5,086 nucleotides of DNA, from contig JAEZIZ010000059.1 of NCBI GenBank assembly GCA_023415915.1, forward strand, positions 1-5,086, in the 5' to 3' direction. The notes beneath the pieces are model-generated. The model did not search any database and was not told the DNA's origin. It saw only the letters and a list, made by a program, of their open reading frames with translations. Shown here piece by piece: positions 1-5,086 of this stretch (position 1 is the stretch's first letter; every line of letters starts with the position of its first letter). Origin of the DNA: Bacillota bacterium (GTDB lineage: Bacteria > Bacillota > Clostridia > Christensenellales > SZUA-584). Made by a program: the position numbers and the translations under genes.

Positions 1-248
1 ATTTGCGTAAGGTCAGTAAGCAAGTCGTATGCCGCCTCGTTTTTTAGGTATTTATCGATTTCATAAGGATGCAGGCAGCTGCGCAGCGTCTCCTCGAACA
101 GCCTGCGCTTGTTTTCGAAATGCCGGAACAGCGTTACTTCGCTCACACCCGCAAGATCCGCTATCTCTTTTGTGGTCGACGCCGCGAACCCCCGCTGCTC
201 AAACAGGTCCTTCGCTGCCGCTATTATACGTTCGTGCGTGTTGCCCAT
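1..248 (-). CDS. TetR-family transcriptional repressor, N-terminal part (runs off left edge)
   Basis: The minus strand is open from ATG at 248-246 to the window edge, giving 82 residues that begin MGNTHERIIAAAKDLFEQRG. This is the classic TetR DNA-binding domain. Helix 1 covers about residues 5-20, and the helix-turn-helix about 26-45 reads TTKEIADLAGVSEVTLFRHF. The family hallmark F-x-H-F-x-N-K-x-x-L-F follows at about 41-51. The ligand-binding C-terminal domain, normally another 110-140 residues, lies outside the window. A GGAGAGG site sits just upstream of the ATG, with about 5 bases between its GGAG core and the start codon. The gene is divergent from the apbE operon, with 180 bp between start codons, and has its own strong promoter overlapping a dyad. 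Autorepression and control of the divergent operon are therefore likely but inferred. The ligand cannot be guessed from this fragment. Family assignment is secure. Confidence 0.93.
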   Translation of the reverse strand, partial: MGNTHERIIAAAKDLFEQRGFAASTTKEIADLAGVSEVTLFRHFENKRRLFEETLRSCLHPYEIDKYLKNEAAYDLLTDLTQ

Positions 249-283
249 AACCTCTCCATACAATAAACCGCGTTTTAATTGCA

Positions 284-310
284 ATGTAAAATGCAAGTGC
301 TTGCTTACAT
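284..310. promoter_or_regulatory. Candidate TetR operator (nested inverted repeat)
   Basis: The outer arms are ATGTAA (284-289) and TTACAT (305-310). The inner arms are GCAAG (293-297) and CTTGC (300-304) around a central TG. The two dyads are offset by about 1.5 bp because three extra bases, AAT, sit on the left. The site abuts the -10 box of the repressor promoter and covers its expected start point, the usual place for a TetR autoregulatory operator. Direct observation covers the repeats; binding by the adjacent repressor is inference. Confidence 0.6.
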
Positions 311-335
311 TATATTAAAAGACCGTCCTTGTCAA
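309..335 (-). promoter_or_regulatory. Sigma-A-type promoter of the TetR gene
   Basis: Read on the minus strand, a perfect -35 box TTGACA (335-330) is followed by a perfect -10 box TATAAT (314-309). The spacer is 15 bp, shorter than the ideal 17. An alternative -10, TAATGT at 312-307, gives 17 bp. Transcription would start near 300, inside the dyad at 284-310, and give a leader of about 50 bases before the repressor ATG. Two consensus hexamers in an otherwise AT-rich spacer make this the best promoter in the window. Confidence 0.75.
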
Positions 336-336
336 T

Positions 337-361
337 ATGTGTTAGCATTTTATTTACACAT
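337..361. promoter_or_regulatory. Second, weaker dyad; possible additional operator
   Basis: ATGTGT (337-342) and ACACAT (356-361) form a 6-bp inverted repeat with a 13-base AT-rich centre. Its span (25 bp) and outer half-site (ATGT.. / ..ACAT) resemble the dyad at 284-310. It lies just upstream of the TetR -35 box and between that promoter and the plus-strand genes. It could be a second repressor site acting on the divergent operon. A 6-bp repeat in AT-rich DNA can also arise by chance. Confidence 0.3.
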
Positions 362-370
362 TATTAATCT

Positions 371-405
371 TTGCAGCCGGCGCGCGCAGCCCGCGGCGGT
401 TGCGA
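371..405 (+). other. GC-rich hairpin in the apbE upstream region
   Basis: Bases 373-379 (GCAGCCG) pair with 397-403 (CGGTTGC) with one G-U wobble. After a single G-G mismatch at 380/396, CGCG (381-384) pairs with CGCG (392-395), leaving a 7-base loop. A U-G and a U-A pair extend the base at 372/404 and 371/405. The wobble pairs are allowed only in plus-strand RNA; in minus-strand RNA they would be A-C mismatches. This suggests a structured leader of a plus-strand transcript that starts upstream. No T-tract follows, so it is not a standard intrinsic terminator. It overlaps the -35 element of the candidate proximal promoter at 400-428. Confidence 0.45.
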
Positions 406-428
406 TTGCTTTGGGAAGTAACTATAAT
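400..428 (+). promoter_or_regulatory. Candidate proximal promoter of the apbE operon
   Basis: TTGCGA (400-405, four of six matches to TTGACA) is followed after 17 bp by a perfect TATAAT (423-428). The -10 box ends exactly where the first possible apbE ATG (429) begins, and the expected start point is close to the second ATG (435). A transcript from here would be leaderless or nearly so. A weaker alternative lies further upstream: TTGTCA at 329-334 with TATTTA at 351-356, spacing 16. That one would place the 371-405 hairpin in a normal 5' leader. I cannot choose between them from sequence. Confidence 0.4.
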
Positions 429-1433
429 ATGCATATGAAAAAGGCAGCGGTTATTATTTTGACATTGGGTATGCTTTTGCTTTCGGCGTGCTCAGGCGGC
501 CCGGAGCAAAGCGAGAGCTACGCGCTCAACACCATATGCAAGCAGACCGTTTACGGCGATAAAGCGCGGCAGGCGGCTGGGGACGTGAACGCTATGCTGA
601 CGGATATCACGAACACGATGTCTGTAAGCGAGGGCTCGGAGGTTTACGAAATCAATGAAGCGGCGCCGAATGAAGTGCGGGTATCGCAGCAGACCGCGGA
701 CGTGATAAGCGCAGGCTTAGAAATAGCCGACAAAACGAACGGCGCTTTTGACCCGGCAATAGGGCCTGTTACGGCGCTGTGGGACATTACGGGCGACCCG
801 CGCGTGCCGGAGCAGGATGAGCTAAAGGGCGCGCTTGCGCTCGTTGACTATAAGGGTATCACCATAGATGGCACAAACGTTTCGCTGGAAAAGAGCGGCA
901 TGAGAATTGACTTAGGCGGCATAGCGAAGGGCTACGCGGCGGATAAGGCAGTGGATATATATAAATCGTACGGCATAAAAAGCGCGCTTTTAGACCTTGG
1001 AGGCAACATATACGCGTACGGCAAGAAGCCGGACGGCGGGGATTACAGGATAGGCATAAGGGACCCGCTGGGAGAGCCGGGCGAAACGGCGGCGGTGGTT
1101 TCGGTAAGCAATACGTCGGTAGTGACGTCGGGCGTATACGAGCGCTTCTTTGAAAGCGGGGGCGTAAAGTACCATCATATATTCGACCCGAAAACGGGAT
1201 ACCCTGCGGATAACGGGCTTGTATCCGTCACGGTGATATGCAAAAGCAGCACGCGGGCGGACGGGCTTTCTACGGCGCTTTTTGTGATGGGGCTCGATGA
1301 AGGGCTGAAGTTCTCAAAAGCGCAGGGTGACGTACAAGCAGTGTTCATAACGGAGGACAGGGAAATATACGTTACGGACGGACTTAAGGAAAGCGTTGAA
1401 ATAACGAATGAAGCATATACTCTCAAAAGCTGA
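429..1433 (+). CDS. apbE: ApbE-type FAD:protein FMN transferase, lipoprotein (FmnB-like)
   Basis: Members of this family use FAD and Mg2+ to attach FMN to a threonine or serine of exported or membrane proteins. The 334-residue product starts MHMKKAAV. A hydrophobic segment ends in the lipobox LLSAC, with Cys about 21, so it should be a lipid-anchored protein on the outer membrane face. Family motifs appear in order: DLGGIAKGYA at about 161-170, LLDLGGNIYAYG, TSGVYERFF, HHIFDPKTGYPA at 249-260, and ADGLSTALFVMG. Asp278 and Thr282, with Ala166, match the metal-site residues described for bacterial ApbE proteins. Length is normal for the family. ATG 429 or ATG 435 could be the start. The only ribosome-site candidate, GGGAAG at 413-418, is weak and is better spaced for 429. 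The open frame extends back to 279, but that part lacks a site and would bury the signal peptide. The gene leads an overlapping three-gene operon. No FMN acceptor is visible nearby. Confidence 0.95.
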   Translation: MHMKKAAVIILTLGMLLLSACSGGPEQSESYALNTICKQTVYGDKARQAAGDVNAMLTDITNTMSVSEGSEVYEINEAAPNEVRVSQQTADVISAGLEIADKTNGAFDPAIGPVTALWDITGDPRVPEQDELKGALALVDYKGITIDGTNVSLEKSGMRIDLGGIAKGYAADKAVDIYKSYGIKSALLDLGGNIYAYGKKPDGGDYRIGIRDPLGEPGETAAVVSVSNTSVVTSGVYERFFESGGVKYHHIFDPKTGYPADNGLVSVTVICKSSTRADGLSTALFVMGLDEGLKFSKAQGDVQAVFITEDREIYVTDGLKESVEITNEAYTLKS

Positions 1434-1761
1434 CATAATACTTTTCGCCGCAATAGTGCTGATTGCCGTGGCGGGTATGCTGCTGATGTCGGGTGCGGGC
1501 GGCGGAGAAAAGGCCGTGATACGCGTGGACGGCAAAGAGGTAAGGCAGGTCGATTTAAGCGTCGACCAGTCGTTTTATATAGGCAGCGTGCGCATAGAAG
1601 TGGAGGAGGGCGCGATAGCGTTCACCGAATCCGACTGCCCCGGCAGGGAATGCATCAAGTCGGGCTGGCTGAGAGCGCCCGGAGCGAGCGCCGCGTGCCT
1701 GCCCAACAGGGTGTCGATAACGGTTAAGGGCGAAAGCGGGGTGGACGCCATTGCAGACTAA
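1408..1761 (+). CDS. NusG-domain-II membrane-anchored protein (EetA-like)
   Basis: The product has 117 residues. Residues about 9-28 form one hydrophobic membrane anchor, ADIILFAAIVLIAVAGMLLM. A compact domain follows at about 34-110, matching the NusG_II family (formerly DUF1312). It carries the signature SDCPGREC (75-82) followed by IKSGWL and ACLPNRVSITVKG (96-108), with conserved Cys77, Cys82 and Cys97. This is not the transcription factor NusG; only the small beta domain is shared. Proteins of this type are EetA in the flavin-based extracellular electron transfer loci of Listeria and lactobacilli, where the exact role is unsettled. The start at 1408 is forced: an in-frame stop lies at 1402-1404 and no other start fits. 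The gene overlaps apbE by 26 bases. The only AAGGA (1386-1390) is 17 bases away, so translation is probably coupled to apbE. Family call is strong; function is inferred from context. Confidence 0.9.
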   Translation: MKHILSKADIILFAAIVLIAVAGMLLMSGAGGGEKAVIRVDGKEVRQVDLSVDQSFYIGSVRIEVEEGAIAFTESDCPGRECIKSGWLRAPGASAACLPNRVSITVKGESGVDAIAD

Positions 1762-2299
1762 ACGCGCAAAACGCATAGCGCTGCTGGGCGCGCTGCTCGC
1801 ATTATCGCTGGTGCTTTCGGTGGTGGAAAGCATGTTGGGCGCTTTGGCGCCGCTGCCGATACCCGGAGTAAAGCTGGGCCTTGCCAATATAATATCGATG
1901 TTTTTGCTTTCGTACTTTTCACTGGCGTCGGCGCTCGCCGTAGGCATAATAAGGACGCTGCTCGCGTCGTTTTTTACGGGCGGTTTCGGCATGTTCTTAT
2001 ATTCCGCGCCGGGCGCTGTAGTGAGCATACTTGTTATGTATGCGGCGATGACGCTGATTAAGCCGCTGTCCATTGTGGGCGTGTCGATGGCGGGAGCGTG
2101 CGCGCATAACGTTATGCAGGTTGTAGTCGCCGTGCTGACGACGGGCGAAGCGAACTTCTTTTATTACGCTTTTGTGCTGCTGCTCGTCGGGGCTGTTTCA
2201 GGCACGATAACGGGCATAGTCGCCCGCGCGTCGTTCGGCAGGTCGGCAAAAGCGCTGAACGTAAGCCTGCCCGAGCGCGCAAGGCTTTTAGGCGCGTGA
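1751..2299 (+). CDS. Gx transporter family membrane protein (EetB-like, Hpre_diP_synt_I)
   Basis: The 182-residue product is very hydrophobic, with about five to six membrane segments: residues about 9-28, 44-56, 58-75, 80-103, 107-130 and 137-160. The signature PIPGVKLGLANI (36-47) and the AHNVMQ motif (118-123) place it in the Gx-transporter family, often annotated as heptaprenyl diphosphate synthase component I. That older name is misleading, because the protein resembles small ECF-type membrane components and not a prenyl synthase. The homologue in flavin-based electron transfer loci is EetB. The start is TTG at 1751, the first possible start after an in-frame stop at 1718-1720. The next ATG is at residue 28 and would delete the first membrane segment. 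GGGGTG (1738-1743) lies 7 bases upstream. It overlaps the NusG-II gene by 11 bases, so it belongs to the same transcript. The substrate is unknown. Confidence 0.9.
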   Translation: MQTKRAKRIALLGALLALSLVLSVVESMLGALAPLPIPGVKLGLANIISMFLLSYFSLASALAVGIIRTLLASFFTGGFGMFLYSAPGAVVSILVMYAAMTLIKPLSIVGVSMAGACAHNVMQVVVAVLTTGEANFFYYAFVLLLVGAVSGTITGIVARASFGRSAKALNVSLPERARLLGA

Positions 2300-2313
2300 A
2301 TGCGCTTAAAAGC
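2284..2313 (+). other. Strong hairpin spanning the stop codon of the Gx-transporter gene
   Basis: Bases 2284-2295 pair without interruption with 2302-2313: GCTTTTAGGCGC against GCGCTTAAAAGC, 12 pairs including one G-U at 2291/2306. The loop is only 6 bases, GTGAAT (2296-2301), and contains the gene's TGA stop at 2297-2299. No T-run follows (TCAGGCAC), so it does not meet the rules for an intrinsic terminator. It may mark the 3' end of the three-gene operon, protect the message from 3' exonucleases, or reduce read-through into the peptidase gene. Confidence 0.55.
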
Positions 2314-2336
2314 TCAGGCACAAACTATCAATATGT

Positions 2337-2344
2337 AAAGGAGG
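2337..2344 (+). promoter_or_regulatory. Ribosome binding site fixing the peptidase start
   Basis: AAAGGAGG lies 6 bases upstream of ATG 2351. It rules out the in-frame TTG at 2345, which directly touches the site. It is one of the two strongest Shine-Dalgarno sites in the window and contrasts with the weak sites of the three preceding genes, suggesting independent and efficient initiation. I see no convincing promoter in 2300-2336. Confidence 0.85.
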
Positions 2345-2350
2345 TTGATT

Positions 2351-3040
2351 ATGTATTGGCCGTACTATTTAGATTGGACGATACTGCTTGTAATACCCGG
2401 CATAATAATTGCCATGTGGGCTCAGTCAAGGGTAAATAAGGCGTACAGGATATATTCTAAGATACCGGTAAGAAGCGGCATAACGGGCAGGGAAACTGCC
2501 ATGCGCATACTTTGGCAAAACGGCATAAGCGACGTAGGCGTCGAAGCCGCGCACGGTATGCTCACCGACAACTACAACCCGCTTAAAAAGACATTAAACC
2601 TTTCGGAGGCGAACTACTCGGGCAGCAGCATAGCGGCTGTCGCGGTGGCGGCTCATGAATCGGGGCACGCGCTGCAGCACAAAACCGGCTTTTTTCCGCT
2701 GCAGGTAAGGAGTGCGATAGCCCCCGTTGTAAGCATAGCGTCGTATGCGCTGTGGCCGCTTTTGATATTCGGCATGCTCGCGGGGTTCGCGCAGCAGGCG
2801 ATAAACCTTGCCGTATATATATTCTTAGGCATATTCGCGTTCCAGCTGATAACTCTGCCTGTGGAATACAACGCCTCAAGGCGCGCGCTTGCGGCGCTTG
2901 TGGACGGCGGCATGCTCAGCGAAGAGGAGATCCACGGGGCGAAGGGCATGCTTAATGCCGCGGCACTTACGTACGTTGCGGCGACGCTGATAGCGCTGCT
3001 TAATGTGCTGCGCTTCATGGCGTTATCGCGGAGGAGATAA
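2351..3040 (+). CDS. Zinc metallopeptidase, YugP type, integral membrane
   Basis: The product is a 229-residue membrane protein of the Zn_peptidase_2 (YugP) family. A first hydrophobic segment lies at about 9-24. A loop with the family-typical SGITGRETAMRIL (42-54) and NYNPLKKTLNLSEANYSGSSIAAVAVAAHE follows. The catalytic motif HESGH is at 102-106, with His102 and His106 as zinc ligands and Glu103 as catalytic base. Further membrane segments run at about 123-147 and 150-171. LPVEYNASRRAL (169-180) supplies the probable third ligand, Glu172. GMLNAAALTYVAATL (199-213) near the C-terminus is also family-conserved, and a basic tail RRR ends the protein. Length matches the family. Physiological substrates are not established for these peptidases. 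It starts 51 bases after the Gx-transporter gene, beyond a hairpin, so it may be co-transcribed, but a shared function is not evident. Confidence 0.93.
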   Translation: MYWPYYLDWTILLVIPGIIIAMWAQSRVNKAYRIYSKIPVRSGITGRETAMRILWQNGISDVGVEAAHGMLTDNYNPLKKTLNLSEANYSGSSIAAVAVAAHESGHALQHKTGFFPLQVRSAIAPVVSIASYALWPLLIFGMLAGFAQQAINLAVYIFLGIFAFQLITLPVEYNASRRALAALVDGGMLSEEEIHGAKGMLNAAALTYVAATLIALLNVLRFMALSRRR

Positions 3041-3149
3041 AATTATTGCTTTATCGGCTTCAATAATGTAGATTATATGTGGTATTGCTTATTGAATAAT
3101 TATTACCCGAACGCTGAGTTTGGGGTTGAGTTTTCAGGGAGGTAAATTA
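3041..3149. promoter_or_regulatory. AT-rich spacer upstream of transketolase with repeats and a possible promoter
   Basis: This 109-bp gap is much richer in A and T than the genes around it. The octamer TATTGCTT occurs twice (3044-3051 and 3083-3090), 39 bp apart. ATTATTG (3042-3048) and CAATAAT (3061-3067) form a 7-bp inverted repeat with a 12-base loop. TTATT-G-AATAA (3089-3099) is a perfect small palindrome. A weak plus-strand promoter can be proposed: TTGCTT (3046-3051), 17 bp, TAGATT (3069-3074). No terminator with a T-tract is present for the peptidase gene. The repeats may be binding sites, but AT-rich DNA gives such matches easily. Confidence 0.35.
3137..3143 (+). promoter_or_regulatory. 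Ribosome binding site of transketolase
   Basis: GGGAGGT lies 6 bases before ATG 3150, an ideal Shine-Dalgarno sequence and spacing that settles the start codon. Confidence 0.85.
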
Positions 3150-5086
3150 ATGAATAACACTGACAGGCTCTCAGTCAACACACTGAGGATACTATCCGCG
3201 GAGATGGTTCAAAAAGCGGACAGCGGACATCCGGGGCTGCCTCTGGGCGCGGCGCCCATGGCGTACACGCTGTGGTCAAGGCACCTAAAGCACAATCCCA
3301 AAAATCCGTGCTGGCCGGACAGGGACAGATTTGTGCTGTCGGCGGGACACGGCTCGGCGCTGCTCTATTCGCTGCTGCATATATTCGGATACGACGCAAC
3401 GATAGACGACTTAAAGAACTTCCGGCAATTAGGCTCTAAAACCGCCGGCCACCCCGAGCACTGGTATATACCCGGCATAGAGACTACAACGGGGCCTCTG
3501 GGGCAAGGCATAGCGAACGCGGTTGGCATGGCTATGGCGGAAGCGCATCTTGCCGCTATGTTCAACAAGGAAGGGTATAACGTTGTCGACCACTATACTT
3601 ACGTGCTTTCGGGTGACGGCTGCCTTATGGAGGGCGTTGCTTCCGAGGCGTGCTCGCTCGCGGGAACGCAGAAACTCGGAAAGCTTATTTTGCTTTACGA
3701 CCGCAACAAGATAACAATAGAGGGCGGAACGGACTTCGCGTTTGACGAGGACGTAGCAAAGCGCTTTGAAGCGTACGGCTGGCAGGTGTTAAGCGTCGAG
3801 GATGGAAACGAGGATATTGGAGCGATATCGAAGGCCATAGAAGCGGCGAAGAAAGAAAAAACGAAACCTTCGATAATAATAATAAAGACCGATATAGGCT
3901 ACGGCTGCCCTGCGGTTCAGGGCAAAGAGTCGTGCCACGGTTCGCCGCTCGGGGAAGCGAATATTGCGGAGCTCAAAAAGACGCTGGGCTGGGACTATGA
4001 AGGAAGCTTTGTGGTGCCCGACGAAGTGAAAGCCGCGGCGGAGGAGAGGCAGAAAGCTTACACCGAAGCCGAGGCGAAATGGAACGCGATGTTCGCGGAA
4101 TACAAAAGCAAATATCCCGACATGGCGCAGATGTGGGATAAATGCTTTAACGGAGTGGACGAGAGCGTGCTTGCCGACCCGTCGCTGTATAAGTTCGACA
4201 AGGCTATGGCTACAAGAGCGTCCTCCGGCGTAATATTAAACAGGCTCGCGGATAAGCTGCCGGGGCTATTTGGCGGCAGCGCGGACTTGGGTCCGTCCAA
4301 TAAATCCGTACTTAACGGCAAGGCTTATTTCTCTCCCGAATCGAGGGAAGGCATGAACATACACTACGGCATAAGGGAATTCGCGATGGCGGCCATAGCG
4401 AACGGCATAGCGCTTCACGGCGGCCTGATACCGTATGTCGCAACGTTCTTCGTGTTTACGGATTACTTGAAGAACGCGGTGAGGATGTCCGCGCTGATGG
4501 AGCTGCCGGTGATATACGTAATGACGCACGACAGCATAGGCGTGGGCGAAGACGGGCCTACGCACCAGCCCATTGAGCAGCTTGCGTGCATGAGGGCTAC
4601 GCCTAATACGCATATGTGGCGCCCGGCCGACTCGAAGGAGACTGCGGCGGCTTATATATCCGCGCTTAAAGCGAAAGTGCCTTCCGTCATAGCGCTGACA
4701 AGGCAGAACCTGCCGCTTTACGAGGAGACAAGCGAGGCCGCATTAAAAGGCGCGTATGTGCTCAAAGATTTCGGCGCCAAGCCGGACGTCGCGCTCATAG
4801 GAACGGGCAGTGAAGTAGAGCTGTGCATGAAAGCGGCTGAAAAGCTCGCCGCCGAGGGAATCAATGCGCGCGTGGTATCGATGCCGTGCATGGACGTGTT
4901 TGAAGAGCAGAGCGAAAGCTACCGCCAGAGCGTGCTGCCCGATACGCTGGATAAAAGAGTAGTCGTGGAGGCGGGTTCGTCTTTCGGATGGGCAAAGTAT
5001 GCGCGCGACAAGGGCGAGATAATAGCTATAGATACTTTTGGCGCGTCCGGGCCCGCGGAGCAGCTTTTCGAAAAATACGGCTTTAC
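3150..5086 (+). CDS. tkt: Transketolase, nearly complete (runs off right edge)
   Basis: This thiamine-diphosphate enzyme moves two-carbon ketol units between sugar phosphates in the non-oxidative pentose phosphate pathway. The open frame gives 645 residues against about 660 for full-length bacterial enzymes, so only the last 15-20 or so are missing. The pyrophosphate-binding domain comes first: SGHPG (His27), SAGHGS (His67), GHPE (His101), GDG at 155-157 with Asn186 in YDRNKITIEG, and CHGSPLG (His263). The pyrimidine domain follows: Arg356, GGSADLGPSN (375-384, Ser383), and Glu410 in GIREFAM, which activates the cofactor. THDSIGVGEDGPTHQP holds Asp468 and His472, and ALTRQNLP holds Arg518. 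The C-terminal domain begins near 540. Every cofactor- and substrate-binding residue I know from E. coli TktA has a counterpart. It is a single-chain enzyme, unlike the split two-gene form found in some bacteria. Ile242-245 are four consecutive ATA codons. Confidence 0.97.
   Translation, partial: MNNTDRLSVNTLRILSAEMVQKADSGHPGLPLGAAPMAYTLWSRHLKHNPKNPCWPDRDRFVLSAGHGSALLYSLLHIFGYDATIDDLKNFRQLGSKTAGHPEHWYIPGIETTTGPLGQGIANAVGMAMAEAHLAAMFNKEGYNVVDHYTYVLSGDGCLMEGVASEACSLAGTQKLGKLILLYDRNKITIEGGTDFAFDEDVAKRFEAYGWQVLSVEDGNEDIGAISKAIEAAKKEKTKPSIIIIKTDIGYGCPAVQGKESCHGSPLGEANIAELKKTLGWDYEGSFVVPDEVKAAAEERQKAYTEAEAKWNAMFAEYKSKYPDMAQMWDKCFNGVDESVLADPSLYKFDKAMATRASSGVILNRLADKLPGLFGGSADLGPSNKSVLNGKAYFSPESREGMNIHYGIREFAMAAIANGIALHGGLIPYVATFFVFTDYLKNAVRMSALMELPVIYVMTHDSIGVGEDGPTHQPIEQLACMRATPNTHMWRPADSKETAAAYISALKAKVPSVIALTRQNLPLYEETSEAALKGAYVLKDFGAKPDVALIGTGSEVELCMKAAEKLAAEGINARVVSMPCMDVFEEQSESYRQSVLPDTLDKRVVVEAGSSFGWAKYARDKGEIIAIDTFGASGPAEQLFEKYGF

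Noticed and set aside
29..318. Three overlapping plus-strand open frames of 65-73 residues
   Set aside because: They lie antisense to the clear TetR coding region or in its upstream control region, have no family features, and have no proper ribosome sites.
279..428. Longer N-terminus for the ApbE protein starting at 279
   Set aside because: It would read through the operator, hairpin and promoter region, place 50 unrelated residues before a lipoprotein signal peptide, and has no Shine-Dalgarno.
1408..1761. Transcription elongation factor NusG
   Set aside because: Only the small NusG-II domain is present, behind a membrane anchor and with three conserved cysteines. The NGN and KOW layout of true NusG is missing.
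1555..2073. Minus-strand open frame of 172 residues
   Set aside because: It is antisense to the NusG-II and Gx-transporter genes. Its composition mirrors their GC-rich codons and it shows no recognisable domain.
1751..2299. Heptaprenyl diphosphate synthase
   Set aside because: The database-style name exists for this family, but the protein is all membrane segments and lacks the DDxxD motifs of prenyl synthases.
3042..3067. Intrinsic terminator after the peptidase gene
   Set aside because: The 7-bp stem is AT-rich, its loop is 12 bases long, and no T-run follows.
3851..3884. Programmed frameshift or microsatellite at the A-rich and (ATA)4 stretch in transketolase
   Set aside because: The frame continues cleanly with conserved residues on both sides. 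The ATA run is explained by four isoleucines and the strong ATA preference.
4266..4613. Minus-strand open frame of 115 residues inside transketolase
   Set aside because: The sense strand encodes conserved cofactor-binding motifs throughout this stretch, so the antisense frame is a shadow.

Overview
The window looks like a chromosomal stretch from an uncultured, probably gut-type Clostridia-like Bacillota. Three observations point this way: strong GGAGG-type Shine-Dalgarno sites, a NusG-domain-II / Gx-transporter gene pair, and a YugP-type membrane zinc peptidase. Codon use is unusual for DNA that is not AT-rich: in the transketolase reading frame I count ATA for 29 of 34 isoleucines. The taxonomic guess is inference; the window holds no rRNA or tRNA.

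Layout. Positions 1-248 (minus strand) carry the N-terminal 82 residues of a TetR-family repressor that runs off the left edge. Positions 249-428 form a divergent control region. It holds a near-consensus promoter for the repressor, a dyad just downstream of that promoter's -10 box (likely the autoregulatory operator), a second weaker dyad, a GC-rich hairpin, and a TATAAT box abutting the first plus-strand gene. Positions 429-2299 (plus strand) hold three overlapping genes: an ApbE-type FAD:protein FMN transferase lipoprotein, a small membrane-anchored NusG-domain-II protein, and a Gx-transporter (Hpre_diP_synt_I) membrane protein. This trio corresponds to the FmnB, EetA and EetB families of the flavin-based extracellular electron transfer loci of Listeria and lactobacilli. 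A 12-bp hairpin whose loop contains the third gene's stop codon ends the block. Positions 2351-3040 encode a YugP-type zinc metallopeptidase with HESGH. An AT-rich 109-bp spacer follows. Positions 3150-5086 encode a nearly complete transketolase that runs off the right edge.

How they fit together. The ApbE lipoprotein is expected to attach FMN covalently to exported or membrane proteins. The NusG-II and Gx-transporter proteins are predicted membrane partners. The divergent TetR gene is the natural candidate regulator. No flavinylation target, Ndh2-type dehydrogenase or Rnf/Nqr subunit is visible here, so the electron-transfer reading rests on family identity and synteny. The peptidase and transketolase look like separate housekeeping units. 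I found no CRISPR array, insertion sequence, phage gene or RNA gene, and I do not see a clearly new multi-gene system. The most interesting part is the compact flavin module and its control region.
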